A program made the position numbers and the translations under genes. DNA of 64,000 bases. Origin: Nocardia nova (GTDB lineage: Bacteria; Actinomycetota; Actinomycetes; Mycobacteriales; Mycobacteriaceae). The DNA is taken from contig NZ_PSZE01000027.1 in assembly GCF_002933465.1 (NCBI RefSeq), positions 29,202 through 93,201 of the forward strand, written 5' to 3'. Shown piece after piece: positions 8,133-17,628 of the stretch. Every line of letters begins with the position of its first letter. Position 1 is the stretch's first letter. Under the pieces are notes generated by a model that saw only the letters and a list, made by a program, of their open reading frames with translations, did no database searches and had not been told where the DNA came from.

Positions 8133-9607
8133 CCAGTCCCCGCATGTACGGCAGATGGGAGAAACCACGCTCGGCCGGGTTCTTCGGCATGACGTGGGGA
8201 GTGAGCATGCTCGCGCTGGCACTGCTGATCACCGTAATGGCCACCTTCATGATCACCCGATCCATACCCACAACGCTGATCGTGCTCGCCTGCGCCGCAA
8301 TAGTTTTCACGCCACTTGTCATCACCGTCGATGGCAGGACCGGGTGGGAGACGGCGGTCTTGCGCGTCCAGTTCGCGGCGGCGAAAGCGCGGGGTGAACT
8401 GCTGTATCGGTCTGGCCGGTTCTCCCGGATCCCGGGTGTGGCGAGATTGCCTGGCCTGCTGGCTGATTCACGCCTGGCAGAGTGGGAGACCCCCGGGGGG
8501 AAGCGGTTCGCGATCATCCATATTCGCCGCACCGATCACTGCACGGTGGTGCTGCGGGTGTTACCGCGCGGCAAGGAACTGGTCGACCAAGCCCAAATAG
8601 ACGCCTGGGTCGGCGAGTACGGGCATTTCCTGGCCTCGCAGTCACGCGGCGGTGAGATCGTCGCGGTCACCTCGGTCCTGGAGACTGTCGCCGAAACACA
8701 TCTCAAGCAACGCCGCGAAGTCGCACGCCTGGTCCGGCCTCAGGCGCCGGAATTCGCGGCCGCGGTGTTGCGTGAGGCCGCCGCCGATATCGGCGGAGTG
8801 GGTGTGCGGATCGAAGCTCGCATCGCCATCACCTTCCGCGCCATCGGCACGTCCCGTAAAACGCGGCGGGATCTGCCCGAGCAGGCCCGCGAGATCGGGC
8901 AACGCCTGCAAGGGGTGCTATCCCAGCTGGCCCGCGCGGGGCTGCCGGCCACGCCGCTGCAGGCGTGGGAGGTGCTGGGGCTGGTGCGGTCGCGCTACGA
9001 CCTGGCTGCCCAGCGCGATATCGAAGCCGCCGGCCCCGCGATCACTGATACACAGTCGTGGGATTCGGTGGGCCCGATCGCCCATGAGGACCGCTGGGAC
9101 CATCTGGTGCACGACGGGGCGCGCTCGATCACGTGGGAAATGGACGCGCCGCCGCGGGGCGCGGTGCTGGAAACCGGTCTGGAGGAGTTGCTGCGCCCGC
9201 GCGCAGATGTGCCACGCAAGCGGGTCGCGATCGTCTACCGGTTGCATTCGGCCGCCGAGGCCACCGACCTCGTCGACTCCGACTTCCGCGACGCGCTGGC
9301 AGCCGAGCAGACCGAACGCGGCATCGCCTCGGCCGCGGCCTCCATCCGTGTCGACAACACTCGCGCCGCCCGTCAGGAACAAGCTCGCGGCGCCGGTCTC
9401 ACCCGATTCGGGTTCCTGGTCACCGTCACCGACGTCCTCGACGCCGACCTGCCCGGCATCGAAGCCTCCGTACGCACCATGACCGCAGCCTCGCGGCTAC
9501 GGGTGCGCCGCTGCTACGGCTCCCAAGCCGCCGCCTTCGCCGCCTCACTCGGCATCGGCCTGATCCTGCCCGAACACACCTCGATCTCGAAGCGGTTCAG
9601 CGCATGA
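8129..9607 (+). CDS. SCO6880-family type IV secretion protein
   Basis: 492 residues. N-terminal MYGRWEKPRSAGFFG and two membrane helices (about 20-65), then a long soluble domain (GRTGWETAVLRVQF, WETPGGKRFAIIHI, HLKQRREVARL). This is the pattern of the SCO6880 family, the actinobacterial counterpart of a VirB3-VirB4 N-terminal unit. It lacks Walker motifs; the ATPase half is the next gene, coupled by ATGA. Together they would power substrate or pilus assembly at the membrane. Confidence 0.8.
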   Translation: MTSPRMYGRWEKPRSAGFFGMTWGVSMLALALLITVMATFMITRSIPTTLIVLACAAIVFTPLVITVDGRTGWETAVLRVQFAAAKARGELLYRSGRFSRIPGVARLPGLLADSRLAEWETPGGKRFAIIHIRRTDHCTVVLRVLPRGKELVDQAQIDAWVGEYGHFLASQSRGGEIVAVTSVLETVAETHLKQRREVARLVRPQAPEFAAAVLREAAADIGGVGVRIEARIAITFRAIGTSRKTRRDLPEQAREIGQRLQGVLSQLARAGLPATPLQAWEVLGLVRSRYDLAAQRDIEAAGPAITDTQSWDSVGPIAHEDRWDHLVHDGARSITWEMDAPPRGAVLETGLEELLRPRADVPRKRVAIVYRLHSAAEATDLVDSDFRDALAAEQTERGIASAAASIRVDNTRAARQEQARGAGLTRFGFLVTVTDVLDADLPGIEASVRTMTAASRLRVRRCYGSQAAAFAASLGIGLILPEHTSISKRFSA

Positions 9608-11370
9608 ACATCCATAACAAAACCAGTAAACCTCGCCACCAGCGAACGAGGAGGGTCGCAGGGATTCGCGTGCTGACATCCCAGGCCCGAGCAGAGACCG
9701 AAACGGCCGCCGCCAGGCGCGGTCTGACCGCGGTGCGCGCTCGCTGGGTGCTGTCGAGTGACGATCATCGCCGCGCCACTGCCGCACGGCGGGTGGAGGA
9801 TTCGGTTCGCGACGGCTTCGCGGTGCCCGCAGCGAGTTTGACCGACCGCGGGTACCGCGGCGTCGGCGGTGGCCGCGCGACAGTGGTGCCAGCGACGCCC
9901 GAATGGCGGGCGACCACGGTGCAGGTGGCCGGATTGTGGCCCTTCGCGGTCGGCGCGACCGCCCCGGTGGTCGGTTGCCCTGTCGGCTCGCATTACGTCA
10001 CCGGCGCGCCGGTGCACTTCGATCCGATGTCGTGGTTTACCCGCGGATTCATCACCGCACCGATCGCCTTCGTGCTGGCACTCAACGGATTCGGCAAATC
10101 CTCGCTGATCCGGCGCCTCGCAACAGGGGCAGTCGCAGCCGGGGAAACCGTGCTGTGCATGGGCGACACCAAACCCGACTACCGTGACCTGGTTGAAGCC
10201 CTGGGTGGGCAGGTGGTCGACCTCGGCTATGGGCACGGCAGCGTTAACCCACTCGCCGTCGGAGCCCTCGGCACCATCATCGACCAGCTCCCGAATCCGG
10301 ATCAACGCCGCCAGGTCGCCGCCCGTGTCGAAGCCGGACAAGTCAACATCGTGGCCGGGTTGATCGAGCTGGTTCGCGGCTCCCGCGTCGCCGACTACGA
10401 AGAAACGCTCATAGCCGCCGGGTTGCGCGAACTCTACAGCCCCGCAGGAGGATTCAGTCCGGAGCGGCCGCCACGGTTGTCGGATCTGCTGGCCACGATC
10501 TCCGGCGGCGCGGACCGGCTACGCCAGTTCGCCGAGGAAGACGACGATGTCGCGTTCCGGGCGGCGACGAAAGTGCTGCGCCGCTCGCTGCGCGCGGTGA
10601 TCGAGGGCCCGTGGGGACAGATCTTCGACCGTCCCACCAGCACACCCCTCGATCTGAACAGCCCCGCGGTGTGCATCGATGTGTCCCGCATTCCCGAGGG
10701 CGACACGAAGCTGCTGGCGGCGGTGCTGATGGTGTGCTGGAGCGAGGGCTTCGGCGCGGTCGCCGCCGCTCACGCCCTCACCGACGCAGGTCTCGCGCCG
10801 CCGCGCACGTTCGAGGTCGTCATGGACGAGATCTGGCGCGTGCTCGGCGCGGGGGAGTTCATGGTCGACCGCGTCGACGCCCTGACCCGGTTGAACCGGC
10901 CACTTGGCACCGGGCTGATCATGTGCAGCCATACCATCAAAGACCTCGCCGCCTTCGACTCGCCAGCTGCCCAAGCCAAAGCCCTCGGCTTCTTCGAACG
11001 CGCCCGCGCCAAAATCATCGGCCCCGTCGGACCGGAAGAGATCGAACGCCTCCGCGCAGCGGTATCGATCACCGACACCGAAAAATTGCTGGTCACCTCC
11101 TGGGCCGCGCCCCGGCCACCGACCGACGATCACCTCGACAACACGGGCATGCGCGAAACACCGCCCGGCACAGGATGTTTCCTGCTCAAGACCGGAGAAG
11201 CCGACGCGCCGGGCATCCCGTTCCGCATGACCTTCACCCCGACCGAGCGCGCCCGCGACATCCACAACACCAACCGCCGCTTCTCCCACCTGACCGGGGA
11301 AAACAACCACGGCCCGCAGCCATCGTTCGAGGCAGAGGCCTTCGAGGTCGGGGAGGACGGCGATGAGTGA
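9604..11370 (+). CDS. VirB4-like conjugation ATPase
   Basis: 588 residues from the ATG at 9604, which overlaps the preceding stop. A basic N-terminus is followed by a RecA-like ATPase domain. LNGFGKSSLIR (160-170) is the P-loop, though the first glycine of the usual pattern is replaced. CMGDTKPDYRDLV follows, and FEVVMDEIWRVL is a clear Walker B with Asp-Glu. SHTIKDLAAF and ERARAKIIGPV resemble the C-terminal motifs of VirB4/TraC ATPases. It presumably energises the secretion channel with the SCO6880 partner. Confidence 0.85.
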   Translation: MNIHNKTSKPRHQRTRRVAGIRVLTSQARAETETAAARRGLTAVRARWVLSSDDHRRATAARRVEDSVRDGFAVPAASLTDRGYRGVGGGRATVVPATPEWRATTVQVAGLWPFAVGATAPVVGCPVGSHYVTGAPVHFDPMSWFTRGFITAPIAFVLALNGFGKSSLIRRLATGAVAAGETVLCMGDTKPDYRDLVEALGGQVVDLGYGHGSVNPLAVGALGTIIDQLPNPDQRRQVAARVEAGQVNIVAGLIELVRGSRVADYEETLIAAGLRELYSPAGGFSPERPPRLSDLLATISGGADRLRQFAEEDDDVAFRAATKVLRRSLRAVIEGPWGQIFDRPTSTPLDLNSPAVCIDVSRIPEGDTKLLAAVLMVCWSEGFGAVAAAHALTDAGLAPPRTFEVVMDEIWRVLGAGEFMVDRVDALTRLNRPLGTGLIMCSHTIKDLAAFDSPAAQAKALGFFERARAKIIGPVGPEEIERLRAAVSITDTEKLLVTSWAAPRPPTDDHLDNTGMRETPPGTGCFLLKTGEADAPGIPFRMTFTPTERARDIHNTNRRFSHLTGENNHGPQPSFEAEAFEVGEDGDE

Positions 11371-12497
11371 TGTCCTCCAGAACCCTGCTCGCAGGCATCG
11401 TGTGCCTGCCCATCGCATTGATCCTGTTCCTGGCAGTGCTCGTCGGAATACAGCCTGTGGACTCGTGTGCGACCCCAGTGCTCGCTGGGGGAGTGGCGGG
11501 CCCGACCGGTCAATCGCTGGCGGGATTGAACGAGCGGCAGTTGGAGCTGGCGCGCAACGGCGTCGCGATCGGCAAACAACGCCGAGCCCCGCAGTCGGTG
11601 ATCATCGCCGAACTGGCAGCGATGATCACCGAATCGACGCTGCGCAACCTGGCGAACTCCAACGTCCCGGATTCGCTGAGCTTCCCCAACGACGGCGTCG
11701 GCGCCGACCACGATTCGGTGGGCCCGCACCAGATGCGCGTCAGCGTCTGGGGAAGCGCCGGGATCGCCACGCTGATGAATGCGATCTATCAAATCAACTG
11801 GTTCTACAACCAAGTCGCCACCATCACCGGCGCCACCTCGATGACCTCGGCCGAACTCGCTCAAGCAGTCGAAGTGTCCGCACCGAACGCCTATGCCGGA
11901 CAACTGGACCTGGCCCAACGCCTCTACGCGATGTTCGCCGACATCGACCCAGCGTCCATGCCCGTCCCCGCGCCAGGACAACCGGCTTCCGGATGTGGAC
12001 CCCGCTCGGGACCACCCGGCGCGCCAGTGCCGGCCAGTGGGTTCGGGCAAGCGGTCGTGGCCGCGGCGCAGCGGTGGATCGGCACCCCATACGTGTGGGG
12101 TGGGGGAGACGCCGATGGACCGACCGGCGGCGGGTTCGACTGCTCCGGGTTGACGTTGTACGCGATCTACCAGGCGTCGGGCGGCCGAATCCGGTTGCCG
12201 CACTACACCCAGGCCCAACAAGACTCACCGGCCGGGCAGGTGGTTCCGTTCGATCAACGCCAACCCGGAGATCTGATCTTCTTCACCACCCCGGCCGAGA
12301 GCGATTCCCACCACGTCGCCGTCTACGCGGGCCGCGACGCCGACGGCACCGACCTGGTCATACACGCCCCCCAATCCGGCGAAACCGTCATCACCGCACC
12401 CCTTGCCCGAGTCGCCGGATCCGACCACCTCGACGTCCGCCGCTACACCACCCCACAACCCCGAAGCCCAACAGTGGAAGAGGGAAAACAGCTGTGA
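11367..12497 (+). CDS. Membrane-anchored NlpC/P60 wall hydrolase with transglycosylase-like domain
   Basis: 376 residues. GTG start at 11367 overlapping the upstream TGA; an ATG three bases on is the alternative. One N-terminal membrane helix (8-27). Residues about 75-195 resemble a lytic transglycosylase-like domain (ITESTLRNLANSNVPDS with Glu89, then DHDSVGPHQMR). The C-terminal NlpC/P60 domain has C259 in GFDCSGL, H316 in HHVAVY and H333. It would open peptidoglycan for the conjugation channel, like VirB1/TcpG-type hydrolases. Confidence 0.85.
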   Translation: MMSSRTLLAGIVCLPIALILFLAVLVGIQPVDSCATPVLAGGVAGPTGQSLAGLNERQLELARNGVAIGKQRRAPQSVIIAELAAMITESTLRNLANSNVPDSLSFPNDGVGADHDSVGPHQMRVSVWGSAGIATLMNAIYQINWFYNQVATITGATSMTSAELAQAVEVSAPNAYAGQLDLAQRLYAMFADIDPASMPVPAPGQPASGCGPRSGPPGAPVPASGFGQAVVAAAQRWIGTPYVWGGGDADGPTGGGFDCSGLTLYAIYQASGGRIRLPHYTQAQQDSPAGQVVPFDQRQPGDLIFFTTPAESDSHHVAVYAGRDADGTDLVIHAPQSGETVITAPLARVAGSDHLDVRRYTTPQPRSPTVEEGKQL

Positions 12498-13045
12498 CAC
12501 CGAATAATCCGCATCGACGACGTGAGGCGGGATCCGTGCGTGGACGTTCTGTACCTCCGTCGTCGAAGCGTCGCAATACCGCTTTGACCAGTGCAGGCGG
12601 TAATGACCGCGTCATCGCCGAGCAACGGCTCGCCGGGCGGGCATCAGCGGGACCGCATCTTCTGGCGTGGGTTTCCGCGACGCGGCAGACCTTCACCATC
12701 TGTCGGCCCGACGGGCACACCGTGGCCCACGACCGGTTTCACCGCGACCTGATCATCGACAGCGACGACGCCGCCACCGAAGCCGCAGCACTGCAAGCGA
12801 TCTGGCTCGCCGCACACGGGAAAGACCTCTGGGGCGCCGACGTGGCGACCCTGCGCATCGTCACATCCCGCTTTGTCGCGGACCCGGGTGCCCTGCACCG
12901 GGCGGCGTTCGCCAGCGGCCTGGTGCTCGACCTGCTCGTCGACGCCGCTACCAATCCCGCCACCGGCCATCAGCTCGGGGTCTGGGTCGACTGGCGCCGC
13001 GCCGACCTCACCTACCTGATCCAACATCCGAGGAACCCGAAATGA
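12494..13045 (+). CDS. Unknown soluble protein of the conjugation operon
   Basis: 183 residues from a GTG overlapping the previous stop (GTGA). A basic, Arg/Ser-rich N-terminus of about 50 residues precedes a globular domain (LLAWVSATRQTFTICRPDG, later HQLGVWVDWRRADLTYLI). No membrane segment or known motif. The coupling on both sides supports it as a real gene. The same frame stays open upstream to 11363, but that part is antisense-like and out of phase with the NlpC gene. Confidence 0.55.
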   Translation: MTPNNPHRRREAGSVRGRSVPPSSKRRNTALTSAGGNDRVIAEQRLAGRASAGPHLLAWVSATRQTFTICRPDGHTVAHDRFHRDLIIDSDDAATEAAALQAIWLAAHGKDLWGADVATLRIVTSRFVADPGALHRAAFASGLVLDLLVDAATNPATGHQLGVWVDWRRADLTYLIQHPRNPK

Positions 13046-13596
13046 CGTCACGCCCCTTCAGAACCTTGCTCACTGTCATGGCCGGAGCGTGCCTGCTGAC
13101 TGCGTGCACCGAGCACCCGTCACGCGGCCGCCCGCCGGATGAAAATGCCTGCGCACGTGCAAGATTCGACTCACCGTTTACCGCAGTTGACCCGTGCTCG
13201 GCCGAATCGGTCATGTCGGCGGCCTTGCAGACGATGTTCACCTACCGACCTGGCGAGGGGCTCGACCCGCGGCACGCGTTCGACGCTGCGACGCCGCTGC
13301 TGGAACCCGAATTGGCACGCAGCGGCGCACCAGCGGCAATCACCCTGGCACCGGTCACACCCGACATGTGGGAACACTGGCGCGACCAACACGTCACGGT
13401 CACCGCGATCGCTCGCACCGCGGCCGATGACCACCCCGCCGACACCGCGACGAGGGCGGCGCGTGTGGTCACGGTGAGCATGCAACCCAGCGACAACACC
13501 CCCGTGCTGAGGCTGGTCGTGTTCGCTGTCGCAGACCGCACGCACGGCAGGGCAGGCGCTGGGTGGCTGTTGTCGGATGTGCAGGTTGCGCCATGA
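13042..13596 (+). CDS. Lipoprotein of the conjugation operon
   Basis: 184 residues. Signal peptide with lipobox L-T-A-C (about 19-22). The mature part is about 160 residues with no recognised motif (CSAESVMSAALQTMFTY, WEHWRDQHVTV, GAGWLLSDVQV). The size and ending look like an NTF2-like or VirB8-like periplasmic fold, but this is a guess. ATGA overlaps with neighbours on both sides. Confidence 0.6.
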   Translation: MTSRPFRTLLTVMAGACLLTACTEHPSRGRPPDENACARARFDSPFTAVDPCSAESVMSAALQTMFTYRPGEGLDPRHAFDAATPLLEPELARSGAPAAITLAPVTPDMWEHWRDQHVTVTAIARTAADDHPADTATRAARVVTVSMQPSDNTPVLRLVVFAVADRTHGRAGAGWLLSDVQVAP

Positions 13597-14660
13597 CTCA
13601 GGGGAACGGTGACCCGGTCGATGAGGGCGGGCAAGCGGTCAAAGCCGGGTTCGTGCAAGCAATGCAAACCGCGGCGATGACGATGAACCTGCTCCAGCGC
13701 CGCGGCAGCGAATCGCGCTCACGGCAAGAATTCGCCCAACGCCAAGACGACCGGATCGCCGAACAGCAACGCAAGAACCACATCCACGGCGCGCAGATCC
13801 AGGGCTATATCGATAGGGCGCAGCACGGTCGCCTCGAGCACTGGGCCGATATGGCGATCAAGGCCGGCCGCTACCGCGAGCACCTGCTCGAGATGCAAGT
13901 TAAAAACGCACGTCTGCACCACGATCAGGACAGAGCAGACCGCGCCAAGGACAGCGACAAAGCCACCGAGGAGCGCCGCGACAAGGTTTCCGGGTTGCAG
14001 GTGCGGGCCCTGCGCGGTGAGTACAACCGCAAAGACGCGATTCACACCCAGCAGTTGCGCCGCTACGACAAACAGATCGCACAAGACCAGCGGCTACACG
14101 ATCTGAAGGTCGAATACCAGAAGCTGCTGATTGAGGCCCGCAAACGCGCGCTCGGGCTCACCGAAACACTCACCGACACCGACCCCGGCGCCGCCCGCGC
14201 TCACGCTGCCAGCGCGGGCTGGGCGGCGGCCGAGGCCACCGCGGATCTGTCCGATCAGCAGCGCGTCGCCGCCGACGCGTGGGCCGAACGCTACGGCGAG
14301 GACACCGGCAACGACCCCCGTACCACATTGGCCGATGCGCGTGCCGAGGCTGCGTCCCTCGACGACGCCGTCGATGAACTCCACACCCAGATGAGCGCGC
14401 TCAGTGCCGAGTACACCCTTGCCAGCTATGGCGAATCCCAGCTGCGGGACATGAACTCCCACAGCGCCACCGACCCGACCCACTGGCCTGATGCCGATTC
14501 AGGCGAACAGCTCGAAGTGCTCGGCGGAGAGGTCAGCGATGTCGCGGTCGAGGTCACCGGCGTCACCGGTGACCTCGATATGGGCGTCGATTTTGCGCCA
14601 CCGGTACGCCCACCCGTCAAAGCTCTCGGGCCCGCGCCGTCGGCGGAGATCGAACCATGA
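13593..14660 (+). CDS. Coiled-coil protein of unknown function
   Basis: 355 residues from the ATG at 13593 (ATGA overlap). Residues about 45-190 are highly charged and helical (QQRKNHIHGAQIQGYIDRAQ, KARL/RKAL-type heptads), typical of a long coiled coil. The C-terminal 120 residues are acidic and low in complexity. No enzyme motif. It starts the stretch of unrecognised genes between the wall hydrolase and the coupling protein but lacks the helix-turn motif of the following seven. It could act as a scaffold. Confidence 0.55.
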   Translation: MTQGNGDPVDEGGQAVKAGFVQAMQTAAMTMNLLQRRGSESRSRQEFAQRQDDRIAEQQRKNHIHGAQIQGYIDRAQHGRLEHWADMAIKAGRYREHLLEMQVKNARLHHDQDRADRAKDSDKATEERRDKVSGLQVRALRGEYNRKDAIHTQQLRRYDKQIAQDQRLHDLKVEYQKLLIEARKRALGLTETLTDTDPGAARAHAASAGWAAAEATADLSDQQRVAADAWAERYGEDTGNDPRTTLADARAEAASLDDAVDELHTQMSALSAEYTLASYGESQLRDMNSHSATDPTHWPDADSGEQLEVLGGEVSDVAVEVTGVTGDLDMGVDFAPPVRPPVKALGPAPSAEIEP

Positions 14661-15598
14661 TGGCGCGCAACCCCCTTCTTGTCCGCGAATCGGGTGTGGC
14701 TGTGCCCGATCGGTGGCAGATGAAGCTGCTCGCAGGTGTGTATTCGCATGCGTCGGCGGCGCGGGAGATGGCCGCTGCGGCGCGGGCAGGGCGGGAGGAG
14801 ACCGGTGAGCTTCCGCCGCCGTCGTGGTCGCGGGCTTTCCGCACCGAGGTCCTGCTCGGCCAAGAACTCGAGAAAGCGGGACTGGCCGCCGGGGTGCCGC
14901 GCGAGTGGCTGAACCAGGCGCGCACGCGCGCCCATCTGGCACAGCCGTGGCGACGTGACCTGCACTGGCGCATCCCGAAACCGGTGGACCGGACCAGGAT
15001 GCTGGTCGGGCTGGCCGGTGAGGCGCACCGGATTCAAGACCTCGCCGCAGTGGCGGTCGCCTACGAGCACCGCGGCGCGCACGCCGAACCAGGCACTGCG
15101 ACCTGGGTCATGCGCAACCTGCGCCGATCCCGCACCCGTCTGGTCCAACTCGCACGGCTGCTCGCCGTGACCGATGACGAAGCCCAGCGAATGTGGAACT
15201 CGCCCCAGCACTGGGCCGCCGCCGCCGAGGGGGCCCGCGACGCGAGTGTCGACGAACTCGACTCCCGCTGGCGCACCCACGCCCGCAGCGACCAGACCAG
15301 CATCGTCCTGCAGGCCCGCGCACTCACCAAATCCGGCATCACCACACCAACCAGCGCCGCACTCCCATCACCCGATCAGATCCTCCAGATCCTTCGAAAC
15401 GAGCTCGGACACAACACAGTTCCTATATCCGAGGCCTCAGACCGGCGTCCGGCAGCCGATCTGGTCGCACCGGCCGGGCAAGGCATCGATAGGGCGCTGG
15501 CCGCAGCCGGAATCGGCAGCGGCGGCCATAACGGCCTGGTGGCGGATCTTCCGCCGCTGCCACGACAGCCCGGCACCGGAGTCGAGGTCGAACTATGA
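14657..15598 (+). CDS. Array protein 1 of 7: helical protein with shared C-terminal motif
   Basis: 313 residues, no membrane segment. It shares three marks with the next genes: a helix-turn-like segment AGVPREWLNQAR (78-89), a central RWRTHARSDQTS (about 207-218) and a C-terminal GIDRALAAAG starting near residue 276, 38 residues from the end. The final EVEL is encoded by GAGGTCGAACTATGA, which also supplies the ribosome binding site and overlapping start for the next gene. Not recognised as any known family; a structural part or secreted substrate of the conjugation system is possible. Confidence 0.6.
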   Translation: MMARNPLLVRESGVAVPDRWQMKLLAGVYSHASAAREMAAAARAGREETGELPPPSWSRAFRTEVLLGQELEKAGLAAGVPREWLNQARTRAHLAQPWRRDLHWRIPKPVDRTRMLVGLAGEAHRIQDLAAVAVAYEHRGAHAEPGTATWVMRNLRRSRTRLVQLARLLAVTDDEAQRMWNSPQHWAAAAEGARDASVDELDSRWRTHARSDQTSIVLQARALTKSGITTPTSAALPSPDQILQILRNELGHNTVPISEASDRRPAADLVAPAGQGIDRALAAAGIGSGGHNGLVADLPPLPRQPGTGVEVEL

Positions 15599-16536
15599 CC
15601 GGGCCGGAACGCGCTGTCGGTGCGGCCGGTCGGCGTCCGGTTGCGCCGAATGCGGCGCAGAAGGCACTGCTGCGGCGGTTGTGTGCGGTGGCGTCCCAGA
15701 CGAGGGTGTTGCTCGATACCGCCCGAAACGACTATGAGACAGGAGTTTTAGCAGAACCTGCCTGGTTCGGGCGCCTGGATGCCCTCATGGCGCGCAGCGC
15801 CGCGCTGGTGAAGCTGGGCCACGCCGGTGGGATACCGCAGCGGTGGATCGATCTCGCTCGCCAGCAGGGCGAGCGCGGCACGGGGTGGCGGACCCCGCAA
15901 CGATGGCCCGTCCCGCACCCCGTGCACCGGGCCCGCCTCATCGACGACCTCGCGGCCGAAGCCCGCGAACTCAGCGACGTCATGGCCGTCCATGCCGCCT
16001 ACCGCACCCATGCCCGCAGCGACGAACCCGAATCGCTGCGCACACGAATCGAAGCCACAACAGCGTTGCGCCACGAGCGTCTGACCTCGATCGCGGCGCT
16101 CTTGGATCTTATCGGACCCGAACGTGACCGGATCAGGCCCGCCTCGGATCCGATCTGGGCCCGCGCTCTGGCGGCCACGGTGCGAGACCGTGGTCCCGAC
16201 CTGCTGGCACAGCAATGGCGCGCCCACGCCGAACACGAACCCACATCGGTGGCGGCCTACCGACTGCTGACCGACCACGGCGACCTCGACTTCATCACGG
16301 ATTCCGCCATCGCGCCCGTCCCCGCGGTGATGGTCGAGCACATCGCCGCAGCTCTGCGGCTGCCACCCGGTCTGGCTGCTCACGACCTGCCACTCGGCGC
16401 AGCCACAGACAGCGCCGTGACCGCCGCGTTAGGCGAGCCGCGATCCGTCGAATTCCCCGCGCCAACTGCCGGCGACCAGCAGCACGTCGGCGCCGGCCCG
16501 GCACTCATACATCGCGACAGCGGCCCCAGCCCGTGA
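15595..16536 (+). CDS. Array protein 2 of 7: helical protein with shared C-terminal motif
   Basis: 313 residues. Paralogue of the preceding and following genes: AGGIPQRWIDLAR helix-turn segment (about 80-92), QWRAHAEHEPTS in the centre, and DSAVTAALGEP beginning 42 residues from the end (the motif has lost the usual I/V-D). Followed by a Pro/Ala/Gly-rich tail. Coupled to the previous gene by ATGA. Function unknown. Confidence 0.6.
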   Translation: MTGPERAVGAAGRRPVAPNAAQKALLRRLCAVASQTRVLLDTARNDYETGVLAEPAWFGRLDALMARSAALVKLGHAGGIPQRWIDLARQQGERGTGWRTPQRWPVPHPVHRARLIDDLAAEARELSDVMAVHAAYRTHARSDEPESLRTRIEATTALRHERLTSIAALLDLIGPERDRIRPASDPIWARALAATVRDRGPDLLAQQWRAHAEHEPTSVAAYRLLTDHGDLDFITDSAIAPVPAVMVEHIAAALRLPPGLAAHDLPLGAATDSAVTAALGEPRSVEFPAPTAGDQQHVGAGPALIHRDSGPSP

Positions 16537-16612
16537 CCGCGCAGGGGCAGACCCTCTCGAGCCGCTGACTATCCGGCGGCGGAGCACAGAGCTCAAGACC
16601 AGGAGCAAAAGG

Positions 16613-17566
16613 ATGACGACTCCCCACCCGACACCCGATCCAGCCCGCATCGGAGCGCAGACGTCGACCGTCTCGTCGGGCAGCGACCATGTCCGGGGAC
16701 CGAACGCCGCCCAGGCTGCGCTGCTGCGGCGTTTGCGTGACGTCGCCGACGGACTGCGCCGGATGCAGGAAACCGGCCGTTTCGGAGGCGAATTCGGTCA
16801 CTTTCCCTCCGAACTGTGGAACGACTACCTCGAGGAGATGCACGACCGCGTCGACGCACTCACCGCCCTCGGGCGCGCCGGCGGCATCGCTTCACCGTGG
16901 CTCGACTACGCCCGCACCACCACTGCGGCCGGACAGATACCCGACCGCTGGCCTGACACAGACCCGCGAGCCCGCGCCGAACTGATCGCCGCAGTGGGCG
17001 GGCAGGCGCGGGAGCTGGGGCACATCGCGGCCGTGCATGCCGCCTACCGGGCCCGGATCGCCGCTCAACCCGACCGAGAGCAGGACGCTATCGCTGAAAT
17101 GCTGGGCCAGCGATGGGATCGCATCGGCACGGTGGCGGCTCTGCTGAAACCTGTTGGCGCCGAACGCGAAAAAATTTGGCCCGGCCCCGACAGTCCCGCA
17201 TGGCTCGCCTCTTTCACGCAGCCAATACGCGACATCGGGCCTGCCGAGCTGTCACGACGATGGCATACCCACCTGTCAGCTCCGGATGCCGACGTGACCA
17301 CGCATGCGTCGCTGGCCGACTACGGCGACTTGATCTGGGACCCCGACCGCGAACTGGTGCCGCCACCGCAATCACTGATCGCCCAAATCAGCGCCGAGTT
17401 GCATCCCGGCCGCAGTGTCGACAAGCCGGTCAGTGGTGGCGCCGCGATCGACGCCGATATCGCCGCTGCACTCCCTGATTTGCCCCGCGCATTTGTGCCG
17501 GAGAGCCCCACACCTGACCCGAATCAGGCTGCAGGCCCCGCCCTCGACACCGGACCCGAACCGTGA
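16613..17566 (+). CDS. Array protein 3 of 7: helical protein with shared C-terminal motif
   Basis: 317 residues. ATG with AGGAGCAAAAGG just upstream. Closest in layout to array protein 2: both start their domain with N-A-A-Q-x-A-L-L-R-R-L, then AGGIASPWLDYAR, RWHTHLSAPDAD and a C-terminal AAIDADIAAALPD that begins 41 residues from the end. The tail ends DTGPEP, almost the same as the DLGPEP end of array protein 5. Tandem duplication followed by divergence is the simplest history. Confidence 0.6.
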   Translation: MTTPHPTPDPARIGAQTSTVSSGSDHVRGPNAAQAALLRRLRDVADGLRRMQETGRFGGEFGHFPSELWNDYLEEMHDRVDALTALGRAGGIASPWLDYARTTTAAGQIPDRWPDTDPRARAELIAAVGGQARELGHIAAVHAAYRARIAAQPDREQDAIAEMLGQRWDRIGTVAALLKPVGAEREKIWPGPDSPAWLASFTQPIRDIGPAELSRRWHTHLSAPDADVTTHASLADYGDLIWDPDRELVPPPQSLIAQISAELHPGRSVDKPVSGGAAIDADIAAALPDLPRAFVPESPTPDPNQAAGPALDTGPEP

Positions 17567-17628
17567 CAGCAACCCAACCAACCGAAAACAGCAACAACGC
17601 AGATCAATCCGAACCCAGGAGATCGCCG